Positions 7,495 through 16,479 are shown, counted from the stretch's first letter. The stretch is 64,000 bases of DNA from Firm-13 sp037143795 (GCA_037143795.1 JBAWXZ010000016.1:1-64000); one strand, 5' to 3'. Program-made: numbers and translations. The notes: a model not told the origin generated them from the sequence alone.

Positions 7495-8535
7495 ATGGAT
7501 ACGATTTATCTTGTTACCGGAGCAACCGGTCATCTGGGAAACACTATCATCCGCCTGCTTCTGGAGCAGAAAAAGCGGGTTCGCGGGCTTGTTATGCCTG
7601 CCGATAATACACAGGCTATGGAAGGCCTGCCCGTTGAAATATTTGAGGGCAATGTATGCGATAAGCGTTCGATGGAACCGTTTTTCAGGGTTTCTGAGCC
7701 GTGCGAAATCGTGGTCATCCATACAGCGGGCATTGTTTCAATCTCCTCCCGGATTAATCCCCTGATCTATCAGGTCAATGTGCAGGGCACCAAAAATGTG
7801 ACTGATATGTGTGTTGAAAAGAAGGTTCACAAGCTTATATATATAAGTTCCGTACATGCAATCCCCGAAAGAAAGCGCGGGGAGACTGTCTCTGAGACCG
7901 ATCATTTTGCAGCGGAGGATGTTGTCGGTGCCTATGCCAAAACAAAGGCAGAAGCGACCCAATACGTGCTTGATCAAGTCAGGGATCACGATCTCGATGC
8001 TGTCATTGTCCAGCCGTCCGGCATTGTCGGTCCGCAGGATTACGGGAACGCCCATATGTCACAGATGGTTAAGGACTACATCAGCGGTAAGCTTACTGCG
8101 AGCGTCCGCGGCGGATATGACTTTGTTGATGTGCGCGATGTGGCGGAGGGGGTGCTTTCTGCAGTCGAAAAAGGTCACAAGGGGCAGTGCTATATTCTGT
8201 CCAACCGGTATATCACCGTCAAACAGATGCTTGATATGCTTCACAAAATCAGCGGACAGCGCAAAATCCGCACGGTACTTCCGATTTGGTTTGCAAAAAT
8301 GACGGCTCCCTTCGCAGAAGTGTATTACCGTATGCGCAAAAAACCGCCGCTCTTTACCAGTTATTCCCTTTATACACTTGTCTCCAACTCGAAGATGAGT
8401 CATACGCGCGCAGACAGGGAGCTTGCATATACCACCCGTGACATGTACAAGACCTTGTCCGATACCGTTGACTGGCAGAGTGCACACAAAAAGACCGCAC
8501 CGCCGAGGGTCCGGAATACATTGAAGAAAGTCTGA
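7495..8535 (+). CDS. NAD(P)-dependent epimerase/dehydratase-like protein (extended SDR)
   Basis: The 346-residue protein is an extended short-chain dehydrogenase. The dinucleotide motif TGATGHLG is at 8-15, the catalytic pair is Tyr147 and Lys151 in YAKTK, and Ser118/119 sits in YISS. Its overall pattern resembles dihydroflavonol-4-reductase/NSDHL-like proteins, but the substrate cannot be told. The ribosome site is the weak GGGGAGAAACGG stretch. The gene at 8592 follows after 56 nt and may be co-transcribed. Confidence 0.85.
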   Translation: MDTIYLVTGATGHLGNTIIRLLLEQKKRVRGLVMPADNTQAMEGLPVEIFEGNVCDKRSMEPFFRVSEPCEIVVIHTAGIVSISSRINPLIYQVNVQGTKNVTDMCVEKKVHKLIYISSVHAIPERKRGETVSETDHFAAEDVVGAYAKTKAEATQYVLDQVRDHDLDAVIVQPSGIVGPQDYGNAHMSQMVKDYISGKLTASVRGGYDFVDVRDVAEGVLSAVEKGHKGQCYILSNRYITVKQMLDMLHKISGQRKIRTVLPIWFAKMTAPFAEVYYRMRKKPPLFTSYSLYTLVSNSKMSHTRADRELAYTTRDMYKTLSDTVDWQSAHKKTAPPRVRNTLKKV

Positions 8536-8591
8536 TTCCTAGTTGAACAACAGCTGATACCATTTTTATTACACATCGGGAGGATTCAATT

Positions 8592-9224
8592 ATGGGTGTC
8601 CTGGATTTCAAAAAAGAGTATAAAGATCTATACGCTCCCGGCGGCGTTCCAACTCTGATCGATGTACCGCCCATGCGCTATATTATGATCGACGGCAAAG
8701 GCAATCCCAACGACGAAGAGGGTGAATACTCATCCGCCATCGAAATTCTTTACGGGCTTTCCTATGCGATTAAAATGAGCCCGAAAAACGGCCCGGCACC
8801 CGAAGGATATTTTGAATATGTTGTACCGCCGCTCGAAGGGCTCTGGTGGCTAAGCAACAACTCGATGGATTTTGTAAAAAAAGACAAATACCTGTGGACC
8901 TCAATGATCCGTCAGCCCGACTTCGTCGACGAGGCCGTGTTTGAAGCTGCGAAGGAGACTTTTTCGCGCAAAAAAAAGAATCCCGACCTGTCAAAAGCGC
9001 GGTTTGTGACTTGGCAGGAGGGACTATGCGTCCAGATCATGCACACCGGACCTTACGAGGATGAACCGGCATCCGTAGCTAAAATTGATGCTTACATCCG
9101 TGAAAACGGCCTGCATGATGATATCGGCGAAACGCGGCGCCACCATGAAATCTACCTGGGTGATCCGCGCAAAACCGCCCCCGAGAAAAGAAAAACAATC
9201 ATCCGGCATCCGGTCCGTATTTGA
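8592..9224 (+). CDS. GyrI-like small-molecule-binding domain protein
   Basis: The 210-residue protein matches the GyrI-like family: the opening DFKKEYKDLYAP, the segment YIMIDGKGNPN and the late ETRRHHEIYLGDPRKT are typical of the stand-alone form in Firmicutes. Such SHS2-fold proteins bind hydrophobic or drug-like ligands, and some hydrolyse them; no DNA-binding domain is present. GGGAGG eight bases upstream sets the start. Its end overlaps the convergent acetyltransferase gene by 26 nt. Confidence 0.86.
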   Translation: MGVLDFKKEYKDLYAPGGVPTLIDVPPMRYIMIDGKGNPNDEEGEYSSAIEILYGLSYAIKMSPKNGPAPEGYFEYVVPPLEGLWWLSNNSMDFVKKDKYLWTSMIRQPDFVDEAVFEAAKETFSRKKKNPDLSKARFVTWQEGLCVQIMHTGPYEDEPASVAKIDAYIRENGLHDDIGETRRHHEIYLGDPRKTAPEKRKTIIRHPVRI

Positions 9225-9675
9225 TATCATACCTCATCGGCGTGAACCGTATGCCATTTGTAACTGTCTCCGGACCTGTGCCGATAAACCCGAGCCGGCG
9301 ATATATTCCGACAGCATAGGGGGACGAATTGACAGTAATGTTATCCAGCTTCAAATTGCGACAGTATTGTTCAACCATGGCTAACAAAGACCGCGCAATA
9401 CCGCGGCGCTGATATTCTTTGCGTACAAAAAACAGGGAAATATGCCCCGGTCCCCGCGTAGCAGCCAAGCCGGTAAGCACAGCCCCCTCAAAGCTTCCCC
9501 ATATGTGCATCGTTCCGGCGGAAAGCATTCCCGAAATAGAGTCAAATGTGATAAATTCCCGGAACACAGCTATTCCTTCCGGTTCATATTCCGGCGCTTC
9601 GAATTCACTGAACACGGTCCATACGAGTTCAAGGGCATCTTTCATATCCATTTCGGAAAGTTCCCGTATAACCAT
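9199..9675 (-). CDS. GNAT family N-acetyltransferase
   Basis: The 158-residue protein carries the acetyl-CoA-binding motif QRRGIA in VRKEYQRRGIARSLL and the C-terminal AVGIYRRLGF of the GNAT fold. The substrate is unknown. I chose the internal start at 9675 because AGAGGCGG precedes it; a start 15 codons earlier lacks a ribosome site. The gene is convergent with the GyrI-like gene (26-nt overlap) and divergent from the TetR gene, whose operator lies between them. Confidence 0.85.
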   Translation of the reverse strand: MVIRELSEMDMKDALELVWTVFSEFEAPEYEPEGIAVFREFITFDSISGMLSAGTMHIWGSFEGAVLTGLAATRGPGHISLFFVRKEYQRRGIARSLLAMVEQYCRNLKLDNITVNSSPYAVGIYRRLGFIGTGPETVTNGIRFTPMRYDIKYGPDAG

Positions 9676-9772
9676 ATGACCGCCTCTTTCTTTGAATCGC
9701 AGGATCCTGTTACATTCCAATTAAACATAATCCAAAAATATCCGCAGTTCAAGTAAAAAATAGAAAAGGGTA

Positions 9773-9801
9773 TTGCGTGGAAAATGTATCCATGTTATCT
9801 T
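9773..9801 (+). promoter_or_regulatory. Putative promoter of the tetR-like operon
   Basis: TTGCGT (9773-9778), a 17-nt spacer and TATCTT (9796-9801) form a plausible sigma-A promoter. Its -10 box runs directly into the double operator, as expected for autorepression. Confidence 0.5.
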
Positions 9802-9830
9802 ATTACCAGCGGTAATTACCACCGGTAATA
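9801..9830. promoter_or_regulatory. Double palindromic operator for the TetR regulator
   Basis: Two adjacent sites, TTACC-AGC-GGTAA and TTACC-ACC-GGTAA, make a near-perfect 30-bp palindrome overlapping the -10 region and ending ten bases before the tetR-like start. The arrangement fits two TetR dimers binding to repress their own operon. Confidence 0.82.
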
Positions 9831-9841
9831 AGGAGACAGAG

Positions 9842-10450
9842 ATGAACCCACCTGTAAAAAACATCAACAGCGAAATGATCATCGAAACGACACTGCAGAT
9901 GATTGATAAAAATGAAGGCATCAAAGGTGTCACACTAAGGGCCATTGCCCAAAAACTGGGCTGTGCACATACAAACCTGTACAATTATTTCGGAAGCCTC
10001 GAAGAAATATACTGGGAGTGCGTAGGATTTCTGCTGCAAAAGATGACCGGAGAAATGAGCAGGGAAGACCGCGGAGTATCTGACCCTGAGGAAAAACTGT
10101 ATATGTCATTATCGCGCCTTATGGATTTTTCCTTTGATCATCCGGGCTGGCACAGGTTGATTTGGCTGGAACCTGCCGCTGGAAGTCCTTCGCCGGAGGT
10201 TGCCCACACCCTGCAGCAGCCTGCGCTGGTTTTCGGGCGTCTGGTTTTTGCGGCAAGCAAAGGAACACTGCCCGATGACAAATTGAGTCAGCTGTGCAGC
10301 ATATTGCTGTGCTATCTCTACGGGGAAATCAATATGTGGATTACCCGCAGAAATTCTGCGGAAGACCGTGCGTTGATGAAGACAAAGACTCTTGCCAACC
10401 TTCAGCTTCTTTATCGGCTTATCTCGGAAGACAGCAGGAAAATAATATAA
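9842..10450 (+). CDS. TetR/AcrR family transcriptional regulator
   Basis: The 202-residue repressor has an N-terminal helix-turn-helix (about 15-60) with GVTLRAIAQKLGCAHTNLYNYFGS, the TetR signature. A helical ligand-binding domain resembling the WHG-domain subgroup (HPGWHRLIW) follows. AAGGAG upstream sets the start at 9842 and excludes an earlier in-frame start inside the operator. It heads an operon with the flavodoxin-like and CDP-alcohol phosphotransferase genes and is probably autoregulated through the double operator. The inducer is unknown. Confidence 0.9.
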   Translation: MNPPVKNINSEMIIETTLQMIDKNEGIKGVTLRAIAQKLGCAHTNLYNYFGSLEEIYWECVGFLLQKMTGEMSREDRGVSDPEEKLYMSLSRLMDFSFDHPGWHRLIWLEPAAGSPSPEVAHTLQQPALVFGRLVFAASKGTLPDDKLSQLCSILLCYLYGEINMWITRRNSAEDRALMKTKTLANLQLLYRLISEDSRKII

Positions 10451-10501
10451 TCAAAATATAAGAAAACAAGAGTAAATCAAAAGAAAACAAGGAGAATTAA
10501 C

Positions 10502-11062
10502 ATGAAGAATTTTTTTGTCGGTTTTGGAATTGTCATAGGAGTTCTATTTTTACTATTAATAATCTTTGTCGCAGTTATGGCTTTTATAGTCTCGTCCAAT
10601 AGCAGGGACAAGGGAGAATATTCCAGGGTCCTTGCCGGACCGGACTCATCCGCTCCCAAAGCCCTCATAGTATACCAGCCGACGATCTCTGGGACAGGCA
10701 GGACTATTGCCGAACAGCTCGCAGCCGGTCTCAATGCTGCAGGCTATGAGGTAACAATTGCCTATCCGTCAGCCAAGCTGACAGCGGATATTTCAGCCTA
10801 TTCCATTGTGACTTTCGGATCCTCCGTATATGTAGGCCAGCCTTCTTCCGTACTGACAAAATACATGAACAGAATCAACGACTATTCAGGCAAAAAAGTG
10901 GCGCTGTATTCAATCGGCAGTGCGGATAACACACCTGAACTTGATGTGCTTGAGGCGTGCGTCAAAGGCGCGGATGAAATTACAAAGACAAAATTCAAGG
11001 CCGGGGCAAAAAACAATGCAGAAATCGCCCTGCAGCTTGGAAAGGACCTTGCGGCACAATAA
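10502..11062 (+). CDS. Membrane-anchored flavodoxin-like protein
   Basis: The 186-residue protein has one N-terminal membrane helix (about 5-30) and then a flavodoxin fold. The FMN phosphate loop is recognisable as YQPTISGTGRTIAEQLA at about 58-74, a variant of the usual TxTGNT. FGSSVYVGQPSS matches the second flavin-contact loop. It may carry electrons from FMN at the inner membrane face. AGGAGAA precedes the start. It is followed after one base by the phosphotransferase gene, so the two are tightly coupled. Confidence 0.83.
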   Translation: MKNFFVGFGIVIGVLFLLLIIFVAVMAFIVSSNSRDKGEYSRVLAGPDSSAPKALIVYQPTISGTGRTIAEQLAAGLNAAGYEVTIAYPSAKLTADISAYSIVTFGSSVYVGQPSSVLTKYMNRINDYSGKKVALYSIGSADNTPELDVLEACVKGADEITKTKFKAGAKNNAEIALQLGKDLAAQ

Positions 11063-11063
11063 G

Positions 11064-11642
11064 ATGACAAAAAAATCCATCGTTAATTCACTGACATTCC
11101 TTCGGATTCTCTGCAGCGTGCTGTTCGGGATTCTGGTTCTGAAGTCCGCTGATCCGGATGGGAGTCCCCTGATTATTCTGCTTGTCATATTTGCATCCGA
11201 TATCATGGATGGAAAACTTGCCAGGAGATGGAATGTTACGACGCGGCGCGGAGCGATCTTCGATGTGACTGCCGATATGTTCTTTGTTGCAGTGTCTTTC
11301 GTCGCACTGATTCTTCGCGGTGTATTTCCTCCGTGGCTTTTGGCTGTCGCAGCTTTGAAATTTATTGAATTCGGGGTAACATCGTCCATCCTGACCGGCG
11401 AAATACAGGGCAAATCCCGGCAGCCGGCCCTCGTTTTTGATAAACTCGGGAGATTCTCCGCCATACTCCTCATGGCATTTCCGTTTCCGGCCCTGCTAAT
11501 ACATCAATATCTGCCAGCCGCCGGCGATATTCCGGTTCTGGTTCCGGCCTGCCTGATTACCGTCATTGCTGCGGTGTCTTCCGGCTATCGCCTGCAAAAA
11601 TGCGCATTGCTGCATCAGAAACCGGTAAAAACTATGCGTTGA
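11064..11642 (+). CDS. CDP-alcohol phosphatidyltransferase family protein
   Basis: The 192-residue membrane protein has the full catalytic signature D-x2-D-G-x2-A-R-x8-G-x3-D-x3-D, with Asp46, Asp49, Gly50, Ala53, Arg54, Gly63, Asp67 and Asp71. It has about five or six membrane helices. Such enzymes swap the CMP of a CDP-lipid for an alcohol to make phospholipids. The acceptor alcohol cannot be told; the gene is not next to other lipid genes. The start lies one base after the flavodoxin stop. Confidence 0.88.
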   Translation: MTKKSIVNSLTFLRILCSVLFGILVLKSADPDGSPLIILLVIFASDIMDGKLARRWNVTTRRGAIFDVTADMFFVAVSFVALILRGVFPPWLLAVAALKFIEFGVTSSILTGEIQGKSRQPALVFDKLGRFSAILLMAFPFPALLIHQYLPAAGDIPVLVPACLITVIAAVSSGYRLQKCALLHQKPVKTMR

Positions 11643-11707
11643 CGAGCTAAGGCTGCGATAGTACGATTAAGCTATTAAACATTCTCCCGAAAAGGAAAGA
11701 GGAGGAC

Positions 11708-11971
11708 ATGATGATAGAGGCAACCGAGTCCATGATAAAAGCTCATTTCGATGAATACTGTCAGAAAGTAACAACGGGCTGCGAAGTCCTGATCATTAAT
11801 CGCTTAGAATACCCGGATGTTGTGATGCTGTCACGTGAACAATACAACAGCCTTGTAACAAAGGCCAATGCAGCCAGCCAGGCGGTTGGTATTGACCGCC
11901 TTACGGAATTATCAATCCAGCACGTTCAAAATATCAGCGCACCCGGGTGCGGGATTGACTTGCAGCCATAG
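11708..11971 (+). CDS. YefM/Phd-like antitoxin without an adjacent toxin
   Basis: The 87-residue protein resembles YefM/Phd antitoxins: an N-terminal DNA-binding region with the pattern NRLEYPDVVMLSREQYNSL, which normally precedes the toxin-binding tail. AGAGGAGG sets the start. No RelE/YoeB-like toxin follows; the next gene is on the other strand after 73 nt, and no small reading frame with toxin features is visible there. It may be an orphan, a chromosomal anti-addiction remnant, or it may have been recruited as a regulator. Confidence 0.75.
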   Translation: MMIEATESMIKAHFDEYCQKVTTGCEVLIINRLEYPDVVMLSREQYNSLVTKANAASQAVGIDRLTELSIQHVQNISAPGCGIDLQP

Positions 11972-12044
11972 CCGGATTACTCAAAGTGCAGCTGCATGTA
12001 TTTTGGGCTGATTCCGCAAAAATATAATTTCAAAATCCACTTCC

Positions 12045-12704
12045 TCAGCGCCCGAAAAGATTCATCACTGCGTGTGTCAGAATAGCGGCATATGTATTTT
12101 TCGTTTTGTATCGGACAAACCCTGCTGCTATGCCAAAACAAAGTCCGACGATGACTTTCATAAACATGATAAAAAGAAAATCAGCCTGGATTCCCTGCAA
12201 AGAGAGTTTGAGCCATATGACATCCGCATAACCAAGGTGCCATAATGCAAAAATTACGGTACTGATCACATACGTCCGCAATTCGCTTTTTCCGCTTTTT
12301 ACCAAATTGCCCCATATGTATCCCCTGAAGATCAACTCCTCAAATACGGGAGTAATAATGACGGAATAAAGAAGCGAAAGCAGGACTTCCGGCGAACCAT
12401 CCTGTGTAACAGCCGGTGATAAGACTATCAGGAGCAGCACTGCCGCAGACACGCACAAATAAACGACTTTACTGATTTTTGTCTTCGTCACGGGAAAAAA
12501 AGATAATGAAAGATCAAACTTCCGTGCAGCAGCCAGAATCACGACGGTCAGCATGGCCATCGTCACCATGGATGCTGTATCAATCGAAAAATTGGTTTTT
12601 CCAATAAATAGAAGCAGCCCGTAAGTGATCAGACAGCGGGCTGCCTGAATAATAACCAGGACGGTGCATATTCTGCCAATCGGATGAGCACTTTTTGATA
12701 TCAT
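12045..12704 (-). CDS. CPBP family intramembrane metalloprotease
   Basis: The 219-residue polytopic protein has the three CPBP (Abi/CaaX-like) motifs: EE-xxx-R at Glu122/Glu123/Arg127, F-xxx-H ending at His156, and H-xxx-N at His211/Asn215. These are the predicted metal ligands and catalytic residues in the membrane. About seven membrane helices are visible. It overlaps the XRE-membrane gene upstream by 4 nt (ATGA), so the two form one unit. Roles of this family include bacteriocin self-immunity; the target here is unknown. Confidence 0.9.
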   Translation of the reverse strand: MISKSAHPIGRICTVLVIIQAARCLITYGLLLFIGKTNFSIDTASMVTMAMLTVVILAAARKFDLSLSFFPVTKTKISKVVYLCVSAAVLLLIVLSPAVTQDGSPEVLLSLLYSVIITPVFEELIFRGYIWGNLVKSGKSELRTYVISTVIFALWHLGYADVIWLKLSLQGIQADFLFIMFMKVIVGLCFGIAAGFVRYKTKNTYAAILTHAVMNLFGR

Positions 12705-13534
12705 TTCCCCTTCCTTCTGCGTACATCTCCGATAACCGCAAGGATGATCGAAAGCACCGCAAAGGAAACCGCAGTGATGGGCACCGATATATTCGGCTGA
12801 TTTTGGTTGTGCAGATAATTCTGGACAAAAGCATTGACGCCCAGATTTACAAATACGCCAAAAATAAGGACGGCAAAGGCACTCAGGGATATACGGTTGA
12901 TTTTAGTATAGGAAAACAGAAGTACTACAATAAGGAGTCCCGGGAGCGTTATTCCGAGAATCGGAAGTGCAAACGGAACAACCCATCCTTTGGCGGCACT
13001 GAGCCGCTCAATCAGAAACAGATAGGGAATAAGACTTATTGTAAATGCAGCAAAGGAGAGCACCAGCCTGTGTTTTGTTATAAGGAACCAGGGGGCGACT
13101 GTTAACCAAACCAGGAGCATGGCGCCGACGGGATACAAAGACCAGTTGATCGTGCGGTTGATGACAAAATTGCATAAGAGGCAGATGAAGCCTGCAAGAA
13201 TAAAAATCATGGAGATCAGGGTAATCATCGTTCCTGAGGTATTGAATTTAGAGACTTTATCTGCAAATTCAATTATATCGCTGACAAGGGCATCGTTTTC
13301 GGCGGGCGGTTTGGATCCTTCATCATAGCGTTCCCCGTTAAGAAGTTCACCGGCGGTAATACCTAATAGGTCGGCTATCAAAGGCAGCAGGGTAATCTCA
13401 GGATAACCTTTGCCTCGCTCCCATTTGGATACAGCCTTGTCTGTGACATGCAGCTTTTCTGCCAGTTCTTTCTGGGTCATTGCATTCTCTTTTCGCATTA
13501 CTGCGATCATTTCCCCGAATTTTACGTTGTCCAT
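12701..13534 (-). CDS. XRE-family regulator fused to a membrane domain
   Basis: The 277-residue protein starts with a Cro/C1-type helix-turn-helix (about 7-62, with MTQKELAEKLHVTDKAVSKWERG) and continues into about six membrane helices (about 100-272). Such HTH-membrane fusions occur widely in Clostridia, and their signal is unknown. The GGAGAT stretch before the ATG is the likely ribosome site. The 4-nt overlap with the CPBP protease gene suggests a functional pair, perhaps regulation linked to intramembrane proteolysis or immunity. Confidence 0.9.
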   Translation of the reverse strand: MDNVKFGEMIAVMRKENAMTQKELAEKLHVTDKAVSKWERGKGYPEITLLPLIADLLGITAGELLNGERYDEGSKPPAENDALVSDIIEFADKVSKFNTSGTMITLISMIFILAGFICLLCNFVINRTINWSLYPVGAMLLVWLTVAPWFLITKHRLVLSFAAFTISLIPYLFLIERLSAAKGWVVPFALPILGITLPGLLIVVLLFSYTKINRISLSAFAVLIFGVFVNLGVNAFVQNYLHNQNQPNISVPITAVSFAVLSIILAVIGDVRRRKGK

Positions 13535-13663
13535 ACGAATCTCCTTACGCAGCGGATAGGGAAAGAATAGTTCTTTACATACCGGACAGCTACCGACGTG
13601 TAGTTGACATCAGAGTAAACGATCCGTAGAGTCCGGGGTGCACCTTGCGGCTAACCTGTGCAT

Positions 13664-14200
13664 TCAAGTCAAGTCCCTTGATTTTCCGCTGTCGTCCGTG
13701 TTTGGAGCACCACTTGACAGGGACATTATTTTCTCCTGATTTTCGAGAATCTGGTCCATTTTGTTGTGAAGATCCTGCATGATAATCTCGGATTTGAGAT
13801 TGACTTTATAATCGTTTTCAGCACGAAGGCGGTCTTTGTGTTCCTGCCGGTTCTGGCTCATCATGATGAGCGGAGCTTGAATTGCAGCTACGCACGATAA
13901 AACCAGATTAAGAAGGATGAACGGAAACGGGTCGAATGCGCCGCTTACCAGAATCACATTCGTCGTAATCCAGAGACTCAGAACAATAAGGAATCCACAG
14001 ATAAAGATCCAGCTCCCGACAAATTTGGCAATTGAATCGGCCGCGTGCTCGCCGAAAGTGCGGTGACTCGCTTCAATGGCCTCGCCCGGCTGTGATACTC
14101 GCTTATCAAGTACCAGATGCATAATTTCTTCGTCAAGAAGCTCCTGATCAACATCTTCAATAATTATATTAATGATCTCTGTTTTGGTATGAGGATCCAT
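13664..14200 (-). CDS. DUF1003 family membrane protein
   Basis: The 178-residue protein matches DUF1003: after an acidic N-terminal section come ADSIAKFVGSWIFICGF, two membrane helices (about 60-110), FDPFPFILLNLVLS and APLIMMSQNRQEHKDRLRAENDY. Function is unknown; members are often described as cyclic-nucleotide-associated or simply as membrane proteins. The 129-nt gap after it (13535-13663) and the 183-nt AT-rich gap before it (14201-14383) show no further gene; TATAAT on the minus strand near 14270 may be its -10 box. Confidence 0.87.
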   Translation of the reverse strand: MDPHTKTEIINIIIEDVDQELLDEEIMHLVLDKRVSQPGEAIEASHRTFGEHAADSIAKFVGSWIFICGFLIVLSLWITTNVILVSGAFDPFPFILLNLVLSCVAAIQAPLIMMSQNRQEHKDRLRAENDYKVNLKSEIIMQDLHNKMDQILENQEKIMSLSSGAPNTDDSGKSRDLT

Positions 14201-14383
14201 AAATTTTCAACCCCATTTCTTTCTGCAAATAAGCTGAACGTTAATATATTACAAATAAAGAATACAGATTTTATTATACAGCAAATAAGGAAGAAAGCCC
14301 TCCTGACGGCACACGGGATTTATCACTGAAAAGATGATGCTTAAAATGGCGTAAATATATTATTACAGAAAGGTACGGATGTA

Positions 14384-14998
14384 TCAGCTGACAGATGTTT
14401 CGACAAGTCTGCGGAAAGTATCTTCGTCCAGCACATCTTTTAAAACTTCCAGGGCACTTTCATAATCATTAGGCTCACTTCCCAGCGTATCCTTGCGGCA
14501 CAGCTGAAAACCAAGGTTCATGTACAGACGGACCGCAACATGACTCCAGGTTTGTGTATGCAGGTATATATCCTGGTGCGGCTCATACAGTGAAAACAGG
14601 GAAAGTGCCTTCACAACCACAGCCCTGCCGAGTCCAAGTCCCTGATATTCCGGCCGGACGGCAACCCAGTGAAGGCAAGGCTGATGACTGTTTTGTTCAT
14701 CATGCCACCAGGCAGTTGCATTTGCCACGGGAATTCCGTCTTCATTTGTGATAAAGACCATACGGGTTTTAAGTTCGGATTCATAAGGCATAAAGTCTTT
14801 TTGAAAATATAACGACGCCTTCTCAGTGCTGCTGAATTCCAGTACGGCGGTTTCCGTCTCAGCCCAATATTTTTCATCGCCTTCCTGATAATTGCGATAG
14901 GAAAAGCCTGCGGGAAGTTCCGGAATATTCGTAAAGGAATTCCGGCCGCAGGCTAATTTCATAATCATATTCTTAAAAGGAATAGTCTTATCCAGCAT
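14384..14998 (-). CDS. GNAT family N-acetyltransferase
   Basis: The 204-residue protein contains a GNAT core: WVAVRPEYQGLGLGRAVV (about 113-130) is the acetyl-CoA loop, and WSHVAVRLYMNLGFQ is the C-terminal motif. Substrate unknown. The ORF starts at 14998, 17 nt after the stop of the DUF4956 gene, and an AAGGATA stretch upstream may serve as ribosome site, so it is probably the last gene of that operon. A start at the internal Met11 is possible. Confidence 0.83.
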   Translation of the reverse strand: MLDKTIPFKNMIMKLACGRNSFTNIPELPAGFSYRNYQEGDEKYWAETETAVLEFSSTEKASLYFQKDFMPYESELKTRMVFITNEDGIPVANATAWWHDEQNSHQPCLHWVAVRPEYQGLGLGRAVVVKALSLFSLYEPHQDIYLHTQTWSHVAVRLYMNLGFQLCRKDTLGSEPNDYESALEVLKDVLDEDTFRRLVETSVS

Positions 14999-15015
14999 AT
15001 GCGTACCCTATATCC

Positions 15016-15708
15016 TTAAGCCAGGGCGGTTCCCGTCTCATACTCTTTGAGAGTTAAGGATATTGTAAGGTTTCCGTTCCGGCAGCGCAACTCGTCAATG
15101 AACTTCTTCTGATCGGCTGAGGATTTCATGTGGATATTATATACAACATCAAATAGGGTTCCAAAGTCGCTTGTCTTAACTCGTTTCAGTTTCCATGAAT
15201 CCGTGTACCGATCCAGTACATCATCGAAAAGGCCCTGGTAATTCAAATTTTCAGGAACGGTTACCGTCAGCTGCATATGCGAAGCTTTCGGTTTTGCAAA
15301 ATTGGTGAAGTGAAGTACGACCATAACCAGGCACAGGATTGCTGTAAAGATAGCTGCATAAGGTATGAAACCCATTCCGCATGCAAGGCCGACGGCAAGG
15401 GCAAAAAAGACATATGCGATATCTTTCGGATCGCCGGGGGCACTTCTGTAACGGATCAGGCTGAAGGCGCCGGCGAGGCTGAAGGCTCTTGCAACATTGC
15501 TTCCAATCAATAGAATAATGACAGAGATTATTGTCGGAAGCATGATCAGGGTGACAATAAAGCTTCCGGAATACCCTTCCGCCCTATGGGTCAGCATGTA
15601 GACGAGACTAATCACCAGGCCTAAAAGGAGCGCTGCTCCGATTGCGGCAACAAGGGCGGGCAGGGTAACCGTGTCCTCAGTGGTCGAGTAGAAAAGTGAA
15701 TCTAGCAT
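15016..15708 (-). CDS. DUF4956 family membrane protein
   Basis: The 230-residue protein has four or five N-terminal membrane helices (about 15-135). It shows the family pattern NVARAFSLAGAFSLIRYRSAPGDPKDIAYVF, followed by a soluble C-terminal domain. DUF4956 genes sit next to VTC-domain polyphosphate-polymerase-like genes in many Firmicutes, as here, where the two overlap by 7 nt. A role in handling or exporting the product of the VTC protein is an inference. Confidence 0.88.
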   Translation of the reverse strand: MLDSLFYSTTEDTVTLPALVAAIGAALLLGLVISLVYMLTHRAEGYSGSFIVTLIMLPTIISVIILLIGSNVARAFSLAGAFSLIRYRSAPGDPKDIAYVFFALAVGLACGMGFIPYAAIFTAILCLVMVVLHFTNFAKPKASHMQLTVTVPENLNYQGLFDDVLDRYTDSWKLKRVKTSDFGTLFDVVYNIHMKSSADQKKFIDELRCRNGNLTISLTLKEYETGTALA

Positions 15709-16418
15709 AATATTTTACTCCTTGCATATTCCGTTCCATATTTTGAAAAACTTGTTTTATAAACTTGCTGCTCCGAGAGCAGATCGGCGAGCCAAAGGGG
15801 TACGGCCCCGGGAATTTTGACTTCCATCAGATACTGATCATCATCAAGGAGTGTCTCACCGCAGCAGCCTTTCCCGAGGCAGACATCATCCCGCCGCGTC
15901 TGTATATTGGAATCAAAAGTGATGCGGAAATCCTTGTTGTCTTTTCCGAAAAAGGCTCTTCGCCTGTATCCGATGTATGCAGCCGGATGCACCTTGTTCT
16001 GCTGCAGGAAAAAATCGATCTCGTTTATTACCTGCGTATTTATGTAGGTTGCCGCCGCCGGTCTTTTTCCCGTTTCAATAAAGCTGTATGCGTCGGCAAG
16101 CGTCATGACCGCACGTCTTTTATGTACGATTCCGCCAGTCTTTTTCTTGATTTCCAGAAACACTTCGCCGTCTGCCGGTGTGGGGGATGAATAGCTTCTT
16201 AAGCGCAGTTTTTCTTTGTAATAGGGACCGGAAAGTGAAGAGCGTATAATGCAGTTGTCAGGCGTATCATAATAGATATTATAGATGCAATAATCTTTGC
16301 CGTTGCTGCAGTAGGCGTCGGGAGACATATACTCGAGCAGCCCCGGCAGCATGGCATCAAACTGCTGTTGTGTAATGATGAATTTGAGCTCATACCGCTT
16401 GAATGATGTGATAGCCAT
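15702..16418 (-). CDS. VTC domain protein (polyphosphate polymerase-like)
   Basis: The 238-residue protein carries a VTC catalytic tunnel domain. It has FKRYELKFIIT at the N terminus, IYYDTPDN, the basic strand KEKLRLRSY, VFLEIKKKTGGIVHKRR, and the acidic-basic pair MEVKIPG...SFSKYGTEYA at the end. VTC4 makes inorganic polyphosphate from ATP; bacterial stand-alone copies are inferred to do the same or to act on another nucleotide. The start at 16418 follows GGAG; a start 36 codons earlier would overlap the upstream lipoprotein gene. Confidence 0.85.
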   Translation of the reverse strand: MAITSFKRYELKFIITQQQFDAMLPGLLEYMSPDAYCSNGKDYCIYNIYYDTPDNCIIRSSLSGPYYKEKLRLRSYSSPTPADGEVFLEIKKKTGGIVHKRRAVMTLADAYSFIETGKRPAAATYINTQVINEIDFFLQQNKVHPAAYIGYRRRAFFGKDNKDFRITFDSNIQTRRDDVCLGKGCCGETLLDDDQYLMEVKIPGAVPLWLADLLSEQQVYKTSFSKYGTEYARSKILC

Positions 16419-16479
16419 AACATTAACTCCATTTCTTTTAATCTGTGTCTGTATTTTGAAAGTAAGTCCTGTCTTCGGC

